Source of the DNA: Methanosarcinales archaeon | Lineage (GTDB): Archaea; Halobacteriota; Methanosarcinia; Methanosarcinales; Methanosarcinaceae | Reading direction: 5' to 3' | Assembly (NCBI GenBank): GCA_012329085.1 | Contig: JAAXQB010000182.1 | Span: 1-25,054, forward strand | DNA length: 25,054 nucleotides | Shown here: in pieces, positions 16,522 through 24,653 of the stretch | Position numbering within the stretch: position 1 is the stretch's first letter | Layout of the letters: every line of letters starts with the position of its first letter | Notes under the pieces: model-generated | What the model saw: the letters and a program-made list of their open reading frames with translations, nothing else | Databases searched by the model: none | What the model was told of the DNA's origin: nothing | Made by a program: the position numbers and the translations under genes

Positions 16522-17448
16522 CTATGAATTTGATTCATTCATACTTTCTTTTCTTATAACAGTTAATTGGGAAAGGTCTTTTCCAATAAGTCCATATGCA
16601 TCTGATCTACATTGCCTACAATGTTTCATTTGTTTTACAAATGGTTTGCAATCATTTTGTGTTTTTGCTCGTGCTTCGTCTGTTGGAGGAGTTAAATGTG
16701 AAAATTTGCCTTGGTTAATAAGTGGCATTACATTCATAATATACACACCTAATTCATGTACTTTTTTTGCAATATCTACGATGTGATGGTCATTTATTGT
16801 TGGAATAAGTACAGTATTTATTTTGATAACCATGCCTTCCTCAACGGCTGCTTTAATTCCTTTCATTTGATTTTCATGAATAATATTTGCGGCATCAATT
16901 CCTCTAAATATTTTCCCCTTATAATTAGCAAATGAATATATTTTTTCAATAATTTTTGGGTCAACTCCATTTACAGTAACTGTAAGTGTTGATACGCCAA
17001 GACGAACAAGCTCTGGTATATTATCATATAAGAGCAATCCATTTGTACTTAAACATAATGATACATCAGGAAATTCATTTTTTATTAATTCAAGTGTCTC
17101 AAATGTTTCTTTATTTGCAAGAGGATCCCCAGGTCCTGCAATTCCAACTACTTTTATGAATGGATTTTTAGATATGATTTTTTTAGTATGTTCAAATGCT
17201 TCAAGGGGAGTTAAAACTTTACTTGTAATGCCTGGTCTACTTTCATTTACACAATCAAATTTACGCACACAAAAATTACATTGAACATTACATTTTGGAG
17301 CCACAGCAAGATGAATTCGCCCATATTTGTGTTGTGCTTTTGGATCATAACATGGATGTTTAGAGATTTTTCTCTTATAATCCATTTTACTATTTCCAAT
17401 GCATGCATCATTTACAAAAGATTTTTTCATATTATGAGTTTTTAACAT
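16522..17448 (-). CDS. nifB: Nitrogenase cofactor biosynthesis protein NifB (standalone archaeal form)
   Basis: Radical SAM enzyme that fuses two [4Fe-4S] clusters and inserts a carbide to make NifB-co, the core of the nitrogenase cofactor. The product is 308 residues, without the C-terminal NifX-like domain, as in methanogens. The N-terminus has HPCYDPKAQHKYGRIHLAVA. The SAM-cluster motif is Cys53, Cys57 and Cys60 (CNVQCNFC), followed by VRKFDC and NESRPGITSKVL. Further typical blocks are VGIAGPGDPLAN and LCLSTNGLLL. The C-terminal HCRQCRSDAYGLIG supplies ligands for the substrate clusters. An alternative start is Met7. It ends in TAG with only about 11 codons before the next stop. No nifHDK genes lie in the window; NifB alone does not prove nitrogen fixation. 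Confidence 0.95.
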   Translation of the reverse strand: MLKTHNMKKSFVNDACIGNSKMDYKRKISKHPCYDPKAQHKYGRIHLAVAPKCNVQCNFCVRKFDCVNESRPGITSKVLTPLEAFEHTKKIISKNPFIKVVGIAGPGDPLANKETFETLELIKNEFPDVSLCLSTNGLLLYDNIPELVRLGVSTLTVTVNGVDPKIIEKIYSFANYKGKIFRGIDAANIIHENQMKGIKAAVEEGMVIKINTVLIPTINDHHIVDIAKKVHELGVYIMNVMPLINQGKFSHLTPPTDEARAKTQNDCKPFVKQMKHCRQCRSDAYGLIGKDLSQLTVIRKESMNESNS

Positions 17449-17613
17449 TTAGGTTCATTATATAATTGTTATTGTTATTAACCCTTTTGATTGTGATAAT
17501 TTAAATTAGGTATTATGAATAATTAAGAAATAGTATGATATAATATGATGGTTTCATTTTTAAAATAAATTAAAAATGGATATTTTTTTAGCATTTTGAA
17601 CAATCCAATTCGA

Positions 17614-17766
17614 AATAACGATTATTCATTCCGAATGAGCTATTAAAAATTTCCCTCAGCATATAATAAACGCTCGTTCTTTTTGAGGGGCACATTAACG
17701 ATCGTTCGTTTCGAACGAGCTCTCGAAGAGAATGTGCGTTGGCGAGCTTTACAAATTATCTACTAT
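17614..17766. repeat. Mosaic of family A palindromes with family B fragments
   Basis: ATAACGATTATTCATTCCGAATGAGC leads into CTATTAAAAATTTCCCTCAGCATATAAT, showing families A and B joined (17615-17667). Then come CGCTCGTTC, the hairpin TCGTTCG-ttt-CGAACGA (17702-17718) nested inside GCACATT (17690-17696) / AATGTGC (17731-17737), and finally a right half of family B (AAATTATCTACT, 17753-17764). Confidence 0.75.
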
Positions 17767-17814
17767 AAAAAATAATATGTTTATTTTTATCCTTTAAATT
17801 ACATTAAAGCATAC

Positions 17815-17980
17815 TCGCGCGTTCGTAATTCTCTATAGCTACTATAAACTCACTCACATATTAGTCATATTGCGTCTATTTTTATTTTCAAAACACCATC
17901 AATTTTAAAAATCACATTTGCCGTATTTACTGTAGATTTAATTGTTTTAATTTTAATTTTTATCAATTTTGACTGTGTAT
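17815..17980 (-). pseudogene. Degenerate copy of the thermosome gene 3' end
   Basis: Aligning with the end of the intact thermosome gene (21628-21785) by eye shows about 80% identity over the 75 best-aligned bases, for example TTCAAAACACcATCAATTTT and ATTTGCCG. It also includes ACATATTAGTC around the stop codon and weaker similarity beyond it. Translated on the minus strand it reads KIKIKTIKSTVNTANVIFKI and DGVLKIKI, against KVKIQTIKSATEAANMVLKI and DSVLKAKT in the real protein. It has lost the rest of the gene and carries stops and an indel. The restriction-modification operon lies between this fragment and the intact gene. Confidence 0.85.
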
Positions 17981-18087
17981 GGCGTAACTGTTCGTAGGTC
18001 TATATAAAGTTTAAATTTTTTTCACTAAAAAAGAAAAAAGTGTATTTTTACTTTTGATTTATTTTCGAGAAATTGAAAATTTCCCTA

Positions 18088-18114
18088 TGTATATAATTTT
18101 ATAAATTTTATACA
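18088..18114 (+). repeat. Family B palindrome downstream of the DpnII-like gene
   Basis: Arms TGTATATAATTT and AAATTTTATACA around loop TAT, with a single mismatch position between the arms. It is preceded by CGAGAAATTGAAAATTTCCC as at 13067, and lies 13 nt past the end of the restriction endonuclease gene. Confidence 0.8.
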
Positions 18115-18126
18115 ATAAAAAAACAT

Positions 18127-19059
18127 TCATAAAATTATATCTTCAAGAGCACCTTGCTTTATTAATTCAATATTTATCAAATAATCATTATGTGAAAAAG
18201 TTTCAAATAATGATTTTTTTGTTGTTTTCCAACCTAAACCATCAGTAATCCAGATTAAATTAATATTTTGATTCTTTAAAAAATTAAATAAATCTTTATA
18301 TTCTCCTGCTGTTGATTTTAATTTTGAACCCCCTCCGCTATAATAATTTGTTTCAATTAAAAATATTTTATTTTTGGATTTTTTAAATACTGCAAAATCA
18401 AAATTTCTGTTTGTTTTATCTATCTTAATATCAAAATTCCATTTTTCTTTAATTTTTTTTTGTGTTGCTTGATAAATAAATTCTAAGTCATTTTTTTCAG
18501 AAAATTTTTGAATGATATTTTCAACAATACTTTCCATTAATTGACCTATTCTATTTTTTCTAGCATTTGTATCCATTCCAACTTCTATACCAAAACAATA
18601 ATCAACAATACTTTTCACATTTTTATTTTGAAAAATATATTTCAATCCAGATTCCTTAAAAAAAGTGAGCAAATCCTCTTTTAATTTATTTTTCAATTTT
18701 ACTTTTGGATTAAATAAATCAATTTTATTTCTTGAAATTAATTCTTCAAAGTCATCAATTATTTTCAAATCTTTTAATTTGTTGTTTCTAATTGCTACAA
18801 GAATTGGTAAAACTTTTCTTATGTTTGGATATTCTGAAATAAGATCTATAAATTCTTTTTCAATATTATTCTTTCCAATTAGAACATTTAGAAGATTTAA
18901 TTCTTTTTCAATTGAATATATATTCTTTTTTACTTTTTCAAAATTAACAAAATAATTCCATGTAAAAATAGAATCATTTAATGTTTCAAGAAAATATTTA
19001 AAAACATCTTCTTCATCATCTTTTAAATTTAGTTTTTTATATGTTTGTAAATATTTCAT
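18127..19059 (-). CDS. Type II restriction endonuclease, DpnII/MboI family (GATC)
   Basis: The 310-residue product matches the DpnII family (PF04556), endonucleases that cut unmethylated GATC. Strong blocks are VGMDTNARKNRIGQLMES (about 156-173) and the PD-(D/E)XK-like core FDFAVFKKSKNKIFLIETNYYSGGGSKLKSTAGEYKDLFNFL, here cited in part as IETNYYSGGGSKLKSTAGEY. LIWITDGLGWKTTKKSLFETF follows; this terminal block is highly conserved in DpnII. It is the last gene of a four-gene operon after two GATC-type adenine methylases and a frameshifted second nuclease, 5 nt downstream of the latter. It appears intact and probably functional. Likely acquired by lateral transfer, since such cassettes are sporadic in archaea. 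Confidence 0.92.
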   Translation of the reverse strand: MKYLQTYKKLNLKDDEEDVFKYFLETLNDSIFTWNYFVNFEKVKKNIYSIEKELNLLNVLIGKNNIEKEFIDLISEYPNIRKVLPILVAIRNNKLKDLKIIDDFEELISRNKIDLFNPKVKLKNKLKEDLLTFFKESGLKYIFQNKNVKSIVDYCFGIEVGMDTNARKNRIGQLMESIVENIIQKFSEKNDLEFIYQATQKKIKEKWNFDIKIDKTNRNFDFAVFKKSKNKIFLIETNYYSGGGSKLKSTAGEYKDLFNFLKNQNINLIWITDGLGWKTTKKSLFETFSHNDYLINIELIKQGALEDIIL

Positions 19060-19064
19060 TTTAA

Positions 19065-19830
19065 TTATTTTTCTTTTATTAAATATTTTGAAGATCTAAC
19101 TAATTTTATACTGTTATAATCATATTTATCATAAAATTTATATTCCCAAATATGAAATGAATTTTCTCTATTTTCAAAAAATAATAATACAATATCTTTA
19201 GATGTTTCTTTCATCCATTTTCTATATGGATAGTATAGCTGACGAATAATTGCATTTGTCGATTTTTTTATTTTTTGCTTCAACTAATACAATCTTTTTC
19301 TCCCCTTCATAACCCGCATCTATTTCAGTTTGAACACTCGAAACATTAATTTTTTGATCATTAACATAAAAATAAAATTCAGGTGTATATTTTCGTCCAC
19401 GAATTGTTAATACCAATGACGGATCATTCATAAATGTGCGAATTAAACTAGATGCGTATGCAAAATCCAAATGTTGCATTTCAGAATTTCCTATTTTAGA
19501 TGATTCTAATTTAAAATTTAATTTAGAATCATAAATAATTTCTTTAGATTTAATTTCAGGGATATCAAAATAACCTTCTCCTTTTATTATATTATAAATT
19601 CCATTTTTTATAGGTAGTAAAAATAATTCATTTTTTATAAAAATATCAGGTCGTTTTTCCCTATCATCTTGTTTACAAAGAATACGAACTTCTTTTTCAC
19701 TAGTTTTTTTAAAATCTTGACATGATTTTTTAATTTGTTTTGCTGTTAATTGAAAAAAAGCTTTATTAAAATCATGTTTCAAAATATTATAATCTTCGAA
19801 TATTTTTTCCCAAGATGAATCATTTGTCAT
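19065..19830 (-). pseudogene. Second PD-(D/E)XK nuclease-like gene, broken by a frameshift
   Basis: The first part starts at the ATG at 19830 (MTNDSSWEKIF), 1 nt after the stop of the upstream methylase; an in-frame start 18 nt earlier would overlap that gene. It runs through EIDAGYEGEKKIVLVEAKNK, a good PD-(D/E)XK signature (Asp171, Glu184, Lys186). The frame then breaks at a run of seven As (plus-strand Ts 19263-19269). One base less gives VEAKNKKSTNAIIRQLYYPYRKW and continues to the stop at 19065, for a restored protein of about 254 residues. The unshifted frame ends in a nonsense tail at 19222. The family is probably a restriction-type endonuclease; target unknown. The break may be a true mutation, a sequencing error in the homopolymer, or slippage. 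Confidence 0.8.
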
Positions 19831-19831
19831 T

Positions 19832-20665
19832 TTAATAATTCGTAACAACGACCTCGTTTATTTTTCCTCGTTTAGCTCCATTACAATTAATCATTCTTGT
19901 AGCTTGAACAAAGTTAATAGTATATTCAGGATATAAATTTTTAATAAATTTCGTATCACTATTACTTAACATAACAGAACAACCCTTTTCATCTAATTTT
20001 TTAAAAACTTCTGAAAGTAATTCTTGTTCTTTTTCTAAAAATCGATCCTTTGCATAAGCAGTAAAACTTTTCTTATTTTTTAAAGGATAATAGGGGGGAT
20101 CAAAATAAATAAAATCTTGACTTTTTGCAAAATTAAGAACTTTTTCAAAAGACATGATTTTAATTGTAACATCTTTTAATAAATTAGAAACAATTTTTAG
20201 TTTTTCTTCTTGAACAATATCTGGATTTTTATAAGATCCCATTGGAACATTAAAGCCACCTTTTAAATTAACTCTATACAATCCATTAAAACAAGTTTTA
20301 TTAAGATATATAAATCTTGCAGCTTTTTCTAATGGTGGTAAATCACTTGGATTAATTGCTCTTATTGTTAAATAATAATCTTTACCTTCAATCATATGAT
20401 ATTCTTTATGCTGTTTTAATTCAATAATTAATTTTTCAACATCATCCCTTATCACTTCATAAGCATTAATCAATTCTTCATTTATATCGGAAATAATAAT
20501 TTCAGAAGGATTAAATTTTTGTATCATATAAAAAAAAACTGCACCACTTCCTACAAATGGTTCTATATAACGATTAAATTTTTTAGGAAATAAAGGTTCA
20601 AATTGTTGTAGAAGTTGTCCTTTGCCCCCTGCCCATTTTACAAATTTTGGAATTTGATTGTTCAT
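19832..20665 (-). CDS. DNA adenine-N6 methyltransferase, Dam/DpnM type (GATC)
   Basis: Alpha-class (D12) adenine methyltransferase of 277 residues, close to DpnM and Dam, which methylate the adenine in double-stranded GATC. Motif X is KWAGGKGQLL (10-19), the SAM-binding motif I EPFVGSGAVF (35-44), a target-recognition region around NKTCFNGLYRVN, and catalytic motif IV DPPY (189-192). The SMLSNSDT segment is typical of the C-terminal part. Its ribosome-binding site GGTGA overlaps the end of the upstream methylase gene. It protects host DNA from the DpnII-like endonuclease of the same operon. Confidence 0.93.
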   Translation of the reverse strand: MNNQIPKFVKWAGGKGQLLQQFEPLFPKKFNRYIEPFVGSGAVFFYMIQKFNPSEIIISDINEELINAYEVIRDDVEKLIIELKQHKEYHMIEGKDYYLTIRAINPSDLPPLEKAARFIYLNKTCFNGLYRVNLKGGFNVPMGSYKNPDIVQEEKLKIVSNLLKDVTIKIMSFEKVLNFAKSQDFIYFDPPYYPLKNKKSFTAYAKDRFLEKEQELLSEVFKKLDEKGCSVMLSNSDTKFIKNLYPEYTINFVQATRMINCNGAKRGKINEVVVTNY

Positions 20666-20674
20666 ATTTTATAT

Positions 20675-21460
20675 TTATTCACCATTCTTTTTCAAAGAAT
20701 TGATTCTTTTCATTGTAAGTTTTAAAAAACTTTCTTCTTTGTCAATTCCTATGAATTGCCTATTTAACATAGTAGCAACAACTCCTGTTGTTCCAGATCC
20801 ATTAAAAGGATCCAAAATAATTGCTTTTTCATTTGTTGATGCCGTAATTATTCTTTTAAGAAGTTCTATTGGTTTTTGAGTTGGGTGTTTTCCATAATTT
20901 TTTTCTGACATTGGAGTTAATGGGATATGCCAAACACTTTTCATTTGTTTTCCTTGTGGGGCTACTTTATCGTGCCATTCTCGCATTAGATTATAATTAA
21001 AATCGTGAGGTATTCTTTGATGTTTTCGTGCCCATAAAATAGTTTCATGGGAATGAACAAAATATTTACAACTTAAATTAGGCGGTGCATTTGGTTTAAA
21101 CCAACTAATTTCATTAAGTATTTTAAAATTTAGTTTTTGCAAAGAAAAACCAACTTGATATATATTGTGCATTGTTCCAGAAATCCAAATAGTTCCATTA
21201 TCCTTTAAAACTCGGCGACAAGCTTTTATCCAGTTTTGGGTAAATTCAAAATCTTTTTCAAAACCTTGAGATTTATCCCAATCTGCTTTATTTACAGAAA
21301 CCATTTTTCCAGCTCTGCAAGAAATTCCTCCATTTGATAAAAAATAAGGTGGATTTGCAAAAATCATATCTACTGATTTTTCAGACAACAAATTTAAAAC
21401 ATCAATACAATCATTATTAAAAAGCTGCACTAAATTAGATTCAAAATAAGGTTCTATCAT
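20675..21460 (-). CDS. DNA adenine methyltransferase, DpnA type (second GATC methylase)
   Basis: Beta-class N6/N4 methyltransferase of 261 residues, resembling DpnA (M2.DpnII), which methylates GATC including in single-stranded DNA. Catalytic motif IV comes first: MIFANPPYFLSNGGIS (NPPY at 36-39; DpnA has DPPY, and Asn is an accepted variant). Next come WISGTMHNIY, PNLSCKYFVHSHETILWARK, KHPTQKPIELLKRII and the SAM-binding LDPFNGSGTTGV near the C-terminus. It is the first gene of the operon, 9 nt before the DpnM-type gene. In Streptococcus the order is dpnM-dpnA-dpnB; here dpnA comes first and an extra nuclease gene is inserted. Confidence 0.92.
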   Translation of the reverse strand: MIEPYFESNLVQLFNNDCIDVLNLLSEKSVDMIFANPPYFLSNGGISCRAGKMVSVNKADWDKSQGFEKDFEFTQNWIKACRRVLKDNGTIWISGTMHNIYQVGFSLQKLNFKILNEISWFKPNAPPNLSCKYFVHSHETILWARKHQRIPHDFNYNLMREWHDKVAPQGKQMKSVWHIPLTPMSEKNYGKHPTQKPIELLKRIITASTNEKAIILDPFNGSGTTGVVATMLNRQFIGIDKEESFLKLTMKRINSLKKNGE

Positions 21461-21555
21461 GCATTAAAATATAAAACATCATTCAATATGAATTCTGTTA
21501 TTTATGTTATAAAAAATTTTCAAAGATTAATAAAAGTATGTAAATGATATAAAAC

Positions 21556-21629
21556 TCAAAAAAAGTTAATACTTTTATAATCCTTGTTTATCGAATGTGT
21601 TTTTATTTCCAATAACTCATAAAAACACA
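21556..21629 (-). terminator. Thermosome 3' hairpin and oligo-T
   Basis: TGTGTTTTTAT (21596-21606) and ATAAAAACACA (21619-21629) form a perfect 11-bp stem about 40 nt beyond the thermosome stop. Read on the minus strand, a run of seven Ts follows at 21556-21562. This is a plausible transcription end for the thermosome gene. It also marks the boundary with the restriction-modification operon. Confidence 0.55.
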
Positions 21630-21667
21630 CTCTTGCATCCAATTTCAAACGACTGCTAAAAGCCCAC

Positions 21668-23254
21668 TTACATATTAGTCCTATCGCCAGTTTTCGCCTT
21701 CAAAACACTATCAATTTTAAGCACCATATTTGCCGCCTCTGTTGCAGATTTGATTGTTTGAATTTTCACTTTCAAAGGATCAACAATACCAGCTTCATAC
21801 ATATCAATAGCTTCGCCTGTAGTCACATCCAATCCCATTCTTTTATTATCACCATGTGCTGCCCTTACATCAATTAAAGAATCAATTGCACTTTGCCCTG
21901 CATTTTCTGCAATTATCTTTGGCACAAATTCAATAGCATTTGCAAATTCCATAATCGCAAGTTGAGTACGATCCTCTATCGATGCCGCAAATTTTGAAAG
22001 TTCGAGTGCAATTTCTATTTCTGTAGCACCACCACCTGCAACTATTTTTCCATCTTCTACAACACCTTTTACTACATTCAATGCATCATCTAATGCCCTA
22101 TCAACATTATCTGTAATTTGACTTGAACGACCACGAATAATAATTGTCACAGTTTTTGCATTGGGACAATCTTGAATATATGTAAAACTTTCTTTTTCTC
22201 TAGATTCTACTTCAACAGATCCTGCACTTCCAAAGTCAGATGATTCAAATTCTTTTATATTTCTAACAATTTGTGCACCTGTGGCAGAGCTTAAAGATTC
22301 CAATTCAGGGGTGTTTATGTTAGATATTGCACATATATTTTTTTGCTGTAAATAGTATGCGGCACTTTCATCAATATTTTTTGAACATAGAAGTACGGTT
22401 ACACCTAGTTTTGCAACCATGTCAGCCATATCTCGTAAGCTTTTCTTTTCATTTTCTATAAATGATTCTAATTGATTTGGAGTGCTTATATGTAATTTTG
22501 AATCTGTGCTTGTCTTTTTAATTTCAAGTGGCGTGTCAATAAGTGCTATCTTTGGATTTTTAACTTCTTTTGGCATACTTGGGTGAACTGTAGTTTTATC
22601 AAGTATAATTCCCTTTATAAGTTTAGTATCTTTTATTTCTTTTCCTGGTTTTTGAATTATAATTACAGATTTTTTAAGATCTATCTTATCTTGCATTTTC
22701 TTTTTAATTGCAAGTATGGCATCTACACAAATTTCTGATAAATGATCACTAAATAATTCAGATGCTTTTCCTGTAATTGAAGTGCTTGCTATATTTTTTA
22801 ATGCATTTTTATCTGTTGAAGAAACTTCTATGGCATTATCGTTTAGTATTTCCATTGCCTTTTCTGCAGCAAGAGCATATCCTTTAATAATTACAGTCGC
22901 ATGAACTCCTTGTTCAAGTAATTTTTCTGCATTTTCAAGAAGTGCACTTGTCACAACAACAGCACTTGTTGTACCATCTCCTGCAACTAATTCTTGTGTT
23001 CTGGCAACATTTATAACCATCTTTGCTGTTGGGTGCTCTACATCCATTTCTTTTAATATTGTTGCACCATCATTTGTGACATATATATCGCCAACTCCAT
23101 TAACTAACATTTTATCCATGCCTTTTGGACCAAGGGTTGTTTTTACTATATTTGCAACAGCTTTTGCAGCCGCAATATTCATTGAAACTGCATCTTTGCC
23201 TTTTGTTTCTTCTTTGTTTGGGTTTATTACTATAACTGGTCTATTTTCGTACAT
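21668..23254 (-). CDS. Thermosome subunit (group II chaperonin)
   Basis: ATP-dependent chaperonin that folds proteins inside a double-ring complex in the cytoplasm. The 528-residue protein has the family's ATPase motifs: TLGPKGMDKML (40-50), NDGATIL (61-67), GDGTTSAVV (92-100) and the GGGATEIEIAL block in the C-terminal equatorial domain. The helical-protrusion lid region spans the middle of the protein. The C-terminus ends KTGDRTNM and lacks the usual Gly-Gly-Met repeat tail. A good TATA box and AGGAAC ribosome-binding site precede it. A degenerate copy of its 3' end lies at 17815-17980, beyond the restriction-modification operon. Confidence 0.96.
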   Translation of the reverse strand: MYENRPVIVINPNKEETKGKDAVSMNIAAAKAVANIVKTTLGPKGMDKMLVNGVGDIYVTNDGATILKEMDVEHPTAKMVINVARTQELVAGDGTTSAVVVTSALLENAEKLLEQGVHATVIIKGYALAAEKAMEILNDNAIEVSSTDKNALKNIASTSITGKASELFSDHLSEICVDAILAIKKKMQDKIDLKKSVIIIQKPGKEIKDTKLIKGIILDKTTVHPSMPKEVKNPKIALIDTPLEIKKTSTDSKLHISTPNQLESFIENEKKSLRDMADMVAKLGVTVLLCSKNIDESAAYYLQQKNICAISNINTPELESLSSATGAQIVRNIKEFESSDFGSAGSVEVESREKESFTYIQDCPNAKTVTIIIRGRSSQITDNVDRALDDALNVVKGVVEDGKIVAGGGATEIEIALELSKFAASIEDRTQLAIMEFANAIEFVPKIIAENAGQSAIDSLIDVRAAHGDNKRMGLDVTTGEAIDMYEAGIVDPLKVKIQTIKSATEAANMVLKIDSVLKAKTGDRTNM

Positions 23255-23304
23255 TTTTAAAAGTTCCTGATTTTAATTAAATAAGTCATTGAATGATATT
23301 GCTT

Positions 23305-23328
23305 TTATGATATATAAGTTTTCATTTG
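23305..23328 (-). promoter_or_regulatory. Thermosome promoter
   Basis: On the minus strand AATGAAAACTTATATATCATAA contains a BRE-like GAAAAC followed by TATA box TTATATAT. It is centred about 62 nt before the ATG at 23254, giving a predicted leader of about 35 nt. It lies just outside the 3' end of srp54. Confidence 0.65.
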
Positions 23329-23336
23329 CTACAGTT

Positions 23337-24653
23337 CTACATTCCAAATTTCTTTATCATCTTTTGTATATTAGATTGTTTGCCACGCATACCCTTCATC
23401 GCAGTTTGCATGATCCTATAATGTTTTAAAAGTTCTCTAACATCCTCCATTTCACATCCCGCACCACGAGAGATTCGCTTAATTCGTGAACTTCCAATTA
23501 ATTTTGGATCTACCATTTCAGATTCAGTCATTGAATCCATTATTACTTTATATTGTTTAAGTTTTCCTTCTATATCTCTGTATGCACCATCTGGTATTTT
23601 GCTACCTAACCCTCCAAGTGGAAGCATTTGCATCACCTGTTTAAAAGGTCCCATTTTACCTAAGGCTTTCATTTGTGAATACATATCCTTTAATGTAAAT
23701 TTACCCTTCATCATTGATTCGAGATCAATGTCTTCTCTATCAAGTTCCTCAATTTTTTCAAGTAAACTTTTAATATCTCCCATCCCAAGCAATCGAGATA
23801 TAAATCCATCTGCATCGAATAATTCAAGGTCTTCTGGTGTTTCCCCCACTCCAATAAAGGCAATAGAAGAATTTGTCTCTGATACAGCAGATAACGCACC
23901 TCCGCCTTTTGCAGTACCATCAAGTTTTGTTATTACAACACCTGTAATTCCTATTGATTCGTCAAAGGTGCGTGCTTGTTCACTTGCTTGTTGCCCTATT
24001 GCACCATCTAATACCAACAATTTATGGTCTGGTTCAGCAATTGCATGAATTTCTTCCATTTCTTGTATGAGATCTAATTCCAATGAGTGTCTTCCTGCGG
24101 TATCTACAATAAGTATATCATACTTTTTAATTTTTTCAAGTCCTCGCTTTACAATACCTACGGCATCAGGATTTCCCTCTTCTCCATAAAAAGGAATATC
24201 AATTCGCTCACAAAGTGTTTTTAATTGAGTATATGCACCGGGTCTAAATGTATCTGCACAAACAACAGCAGGCTTTAATCCTTTTCTTTGAAAATATCTT
24301 GAAATTTTTGCAGTAGTTGTGGTTTTTCCACTTCCTTGCAATCCAATCATCATAATTGTTTGCGGTTTAAGTTGAATATTTGTACTTTTTCCAATTATGC
24401 CAATAAGTTCATCATATACTATTTTTATAATATATTCTCGCGGATTCATTCCTTGTGGAAGTTTTTCATCTAATGCACGCGACTTTATGCGTTTTGACAT
24501 TGCTAATACAAGTTTTACATTAACATCAGCTTGAAGCAATGCCCTTTGTATATCTTTCACAATTTCTTCTACTATTTTTTTATCAATACGCCCAGATTTA
24601 ACTAATTTTTTTAATGCGTTTTGTAATGAGTCACCAAGTTTATCAAGTACCAT
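23337..24653 (-). CDS. srp54: Signal recognition particle 54 kDa protein
   Basis: GTPase of the signal recognition particle; binds signal sequences and 7S RNA and targets ribosomes to the membrane. With the start at the ATG at 24653 the protein has 438 residues, normal for archaea (an in-frame TTG lies six codons earlier but is less likely). The N domain runs about 1-95. G-domain motifs are [13 protein letters not shown] (104-116), [21 protein letters not shown] and [15 protein letters not shown]. The methionine-rich M domain has [16 protein letters not shown] and the RNA-binding [20 protein letters not shown], ending KKFGM. A TATA box lies about 25-40 nt upstream. Confidence 0.96.
   Translation of the reverse strand: MVLDKLGDSLQNALKKLVKSGRIDKKIVEEIVKDIQRALLQADVNVKLVLAMSKRIKSRALDEKLPQGMNPREYIIKIVYDELIGIIGKSTNIQLKPQTIMMIGLQGSGKTTTTAKISRYFQRKGLKPAVVCADTFRPGAYTQLKTLCERIDIPFYGEEGNPDAVGIVKRGLEKIKKYDILIVDTAGRHSLELDLIQEMEEIHAIAEPDHKLLVLDGAIGQQASEQARTFDESIGITGVVITKLDGTAKGGGALSAVSETNSSIAFIGVGETPEDLELFDADGFISRLLGMGDIKSLLEKIEELDREDIDLESMMKGKFTLKDMYSQMKALGKMGPFKQVMQMLPLGGLGSKIPDGAYRDIEGKLKQYKVIMDSMTESEMVDPKLIGSSRIKRISRGAGCEMEDVRELLKHYRIMQTAMKGMRGKQSNIQKMIKKFGM

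Noticed and set aside
16522..16524. Pyrrolysine readthrough of the nifB TAG
   Set aside because: The protein is complete at the TAG, the next stop is about 11 codons on, and the extension shows no conserved sequence.
19831..19848. Upstream start for the second nuclease gene overlapping the methylase
   Set aside because: The ATG at 19830 directly after the methylase stop is the more natural operon start; the upstream one adds residues without support.
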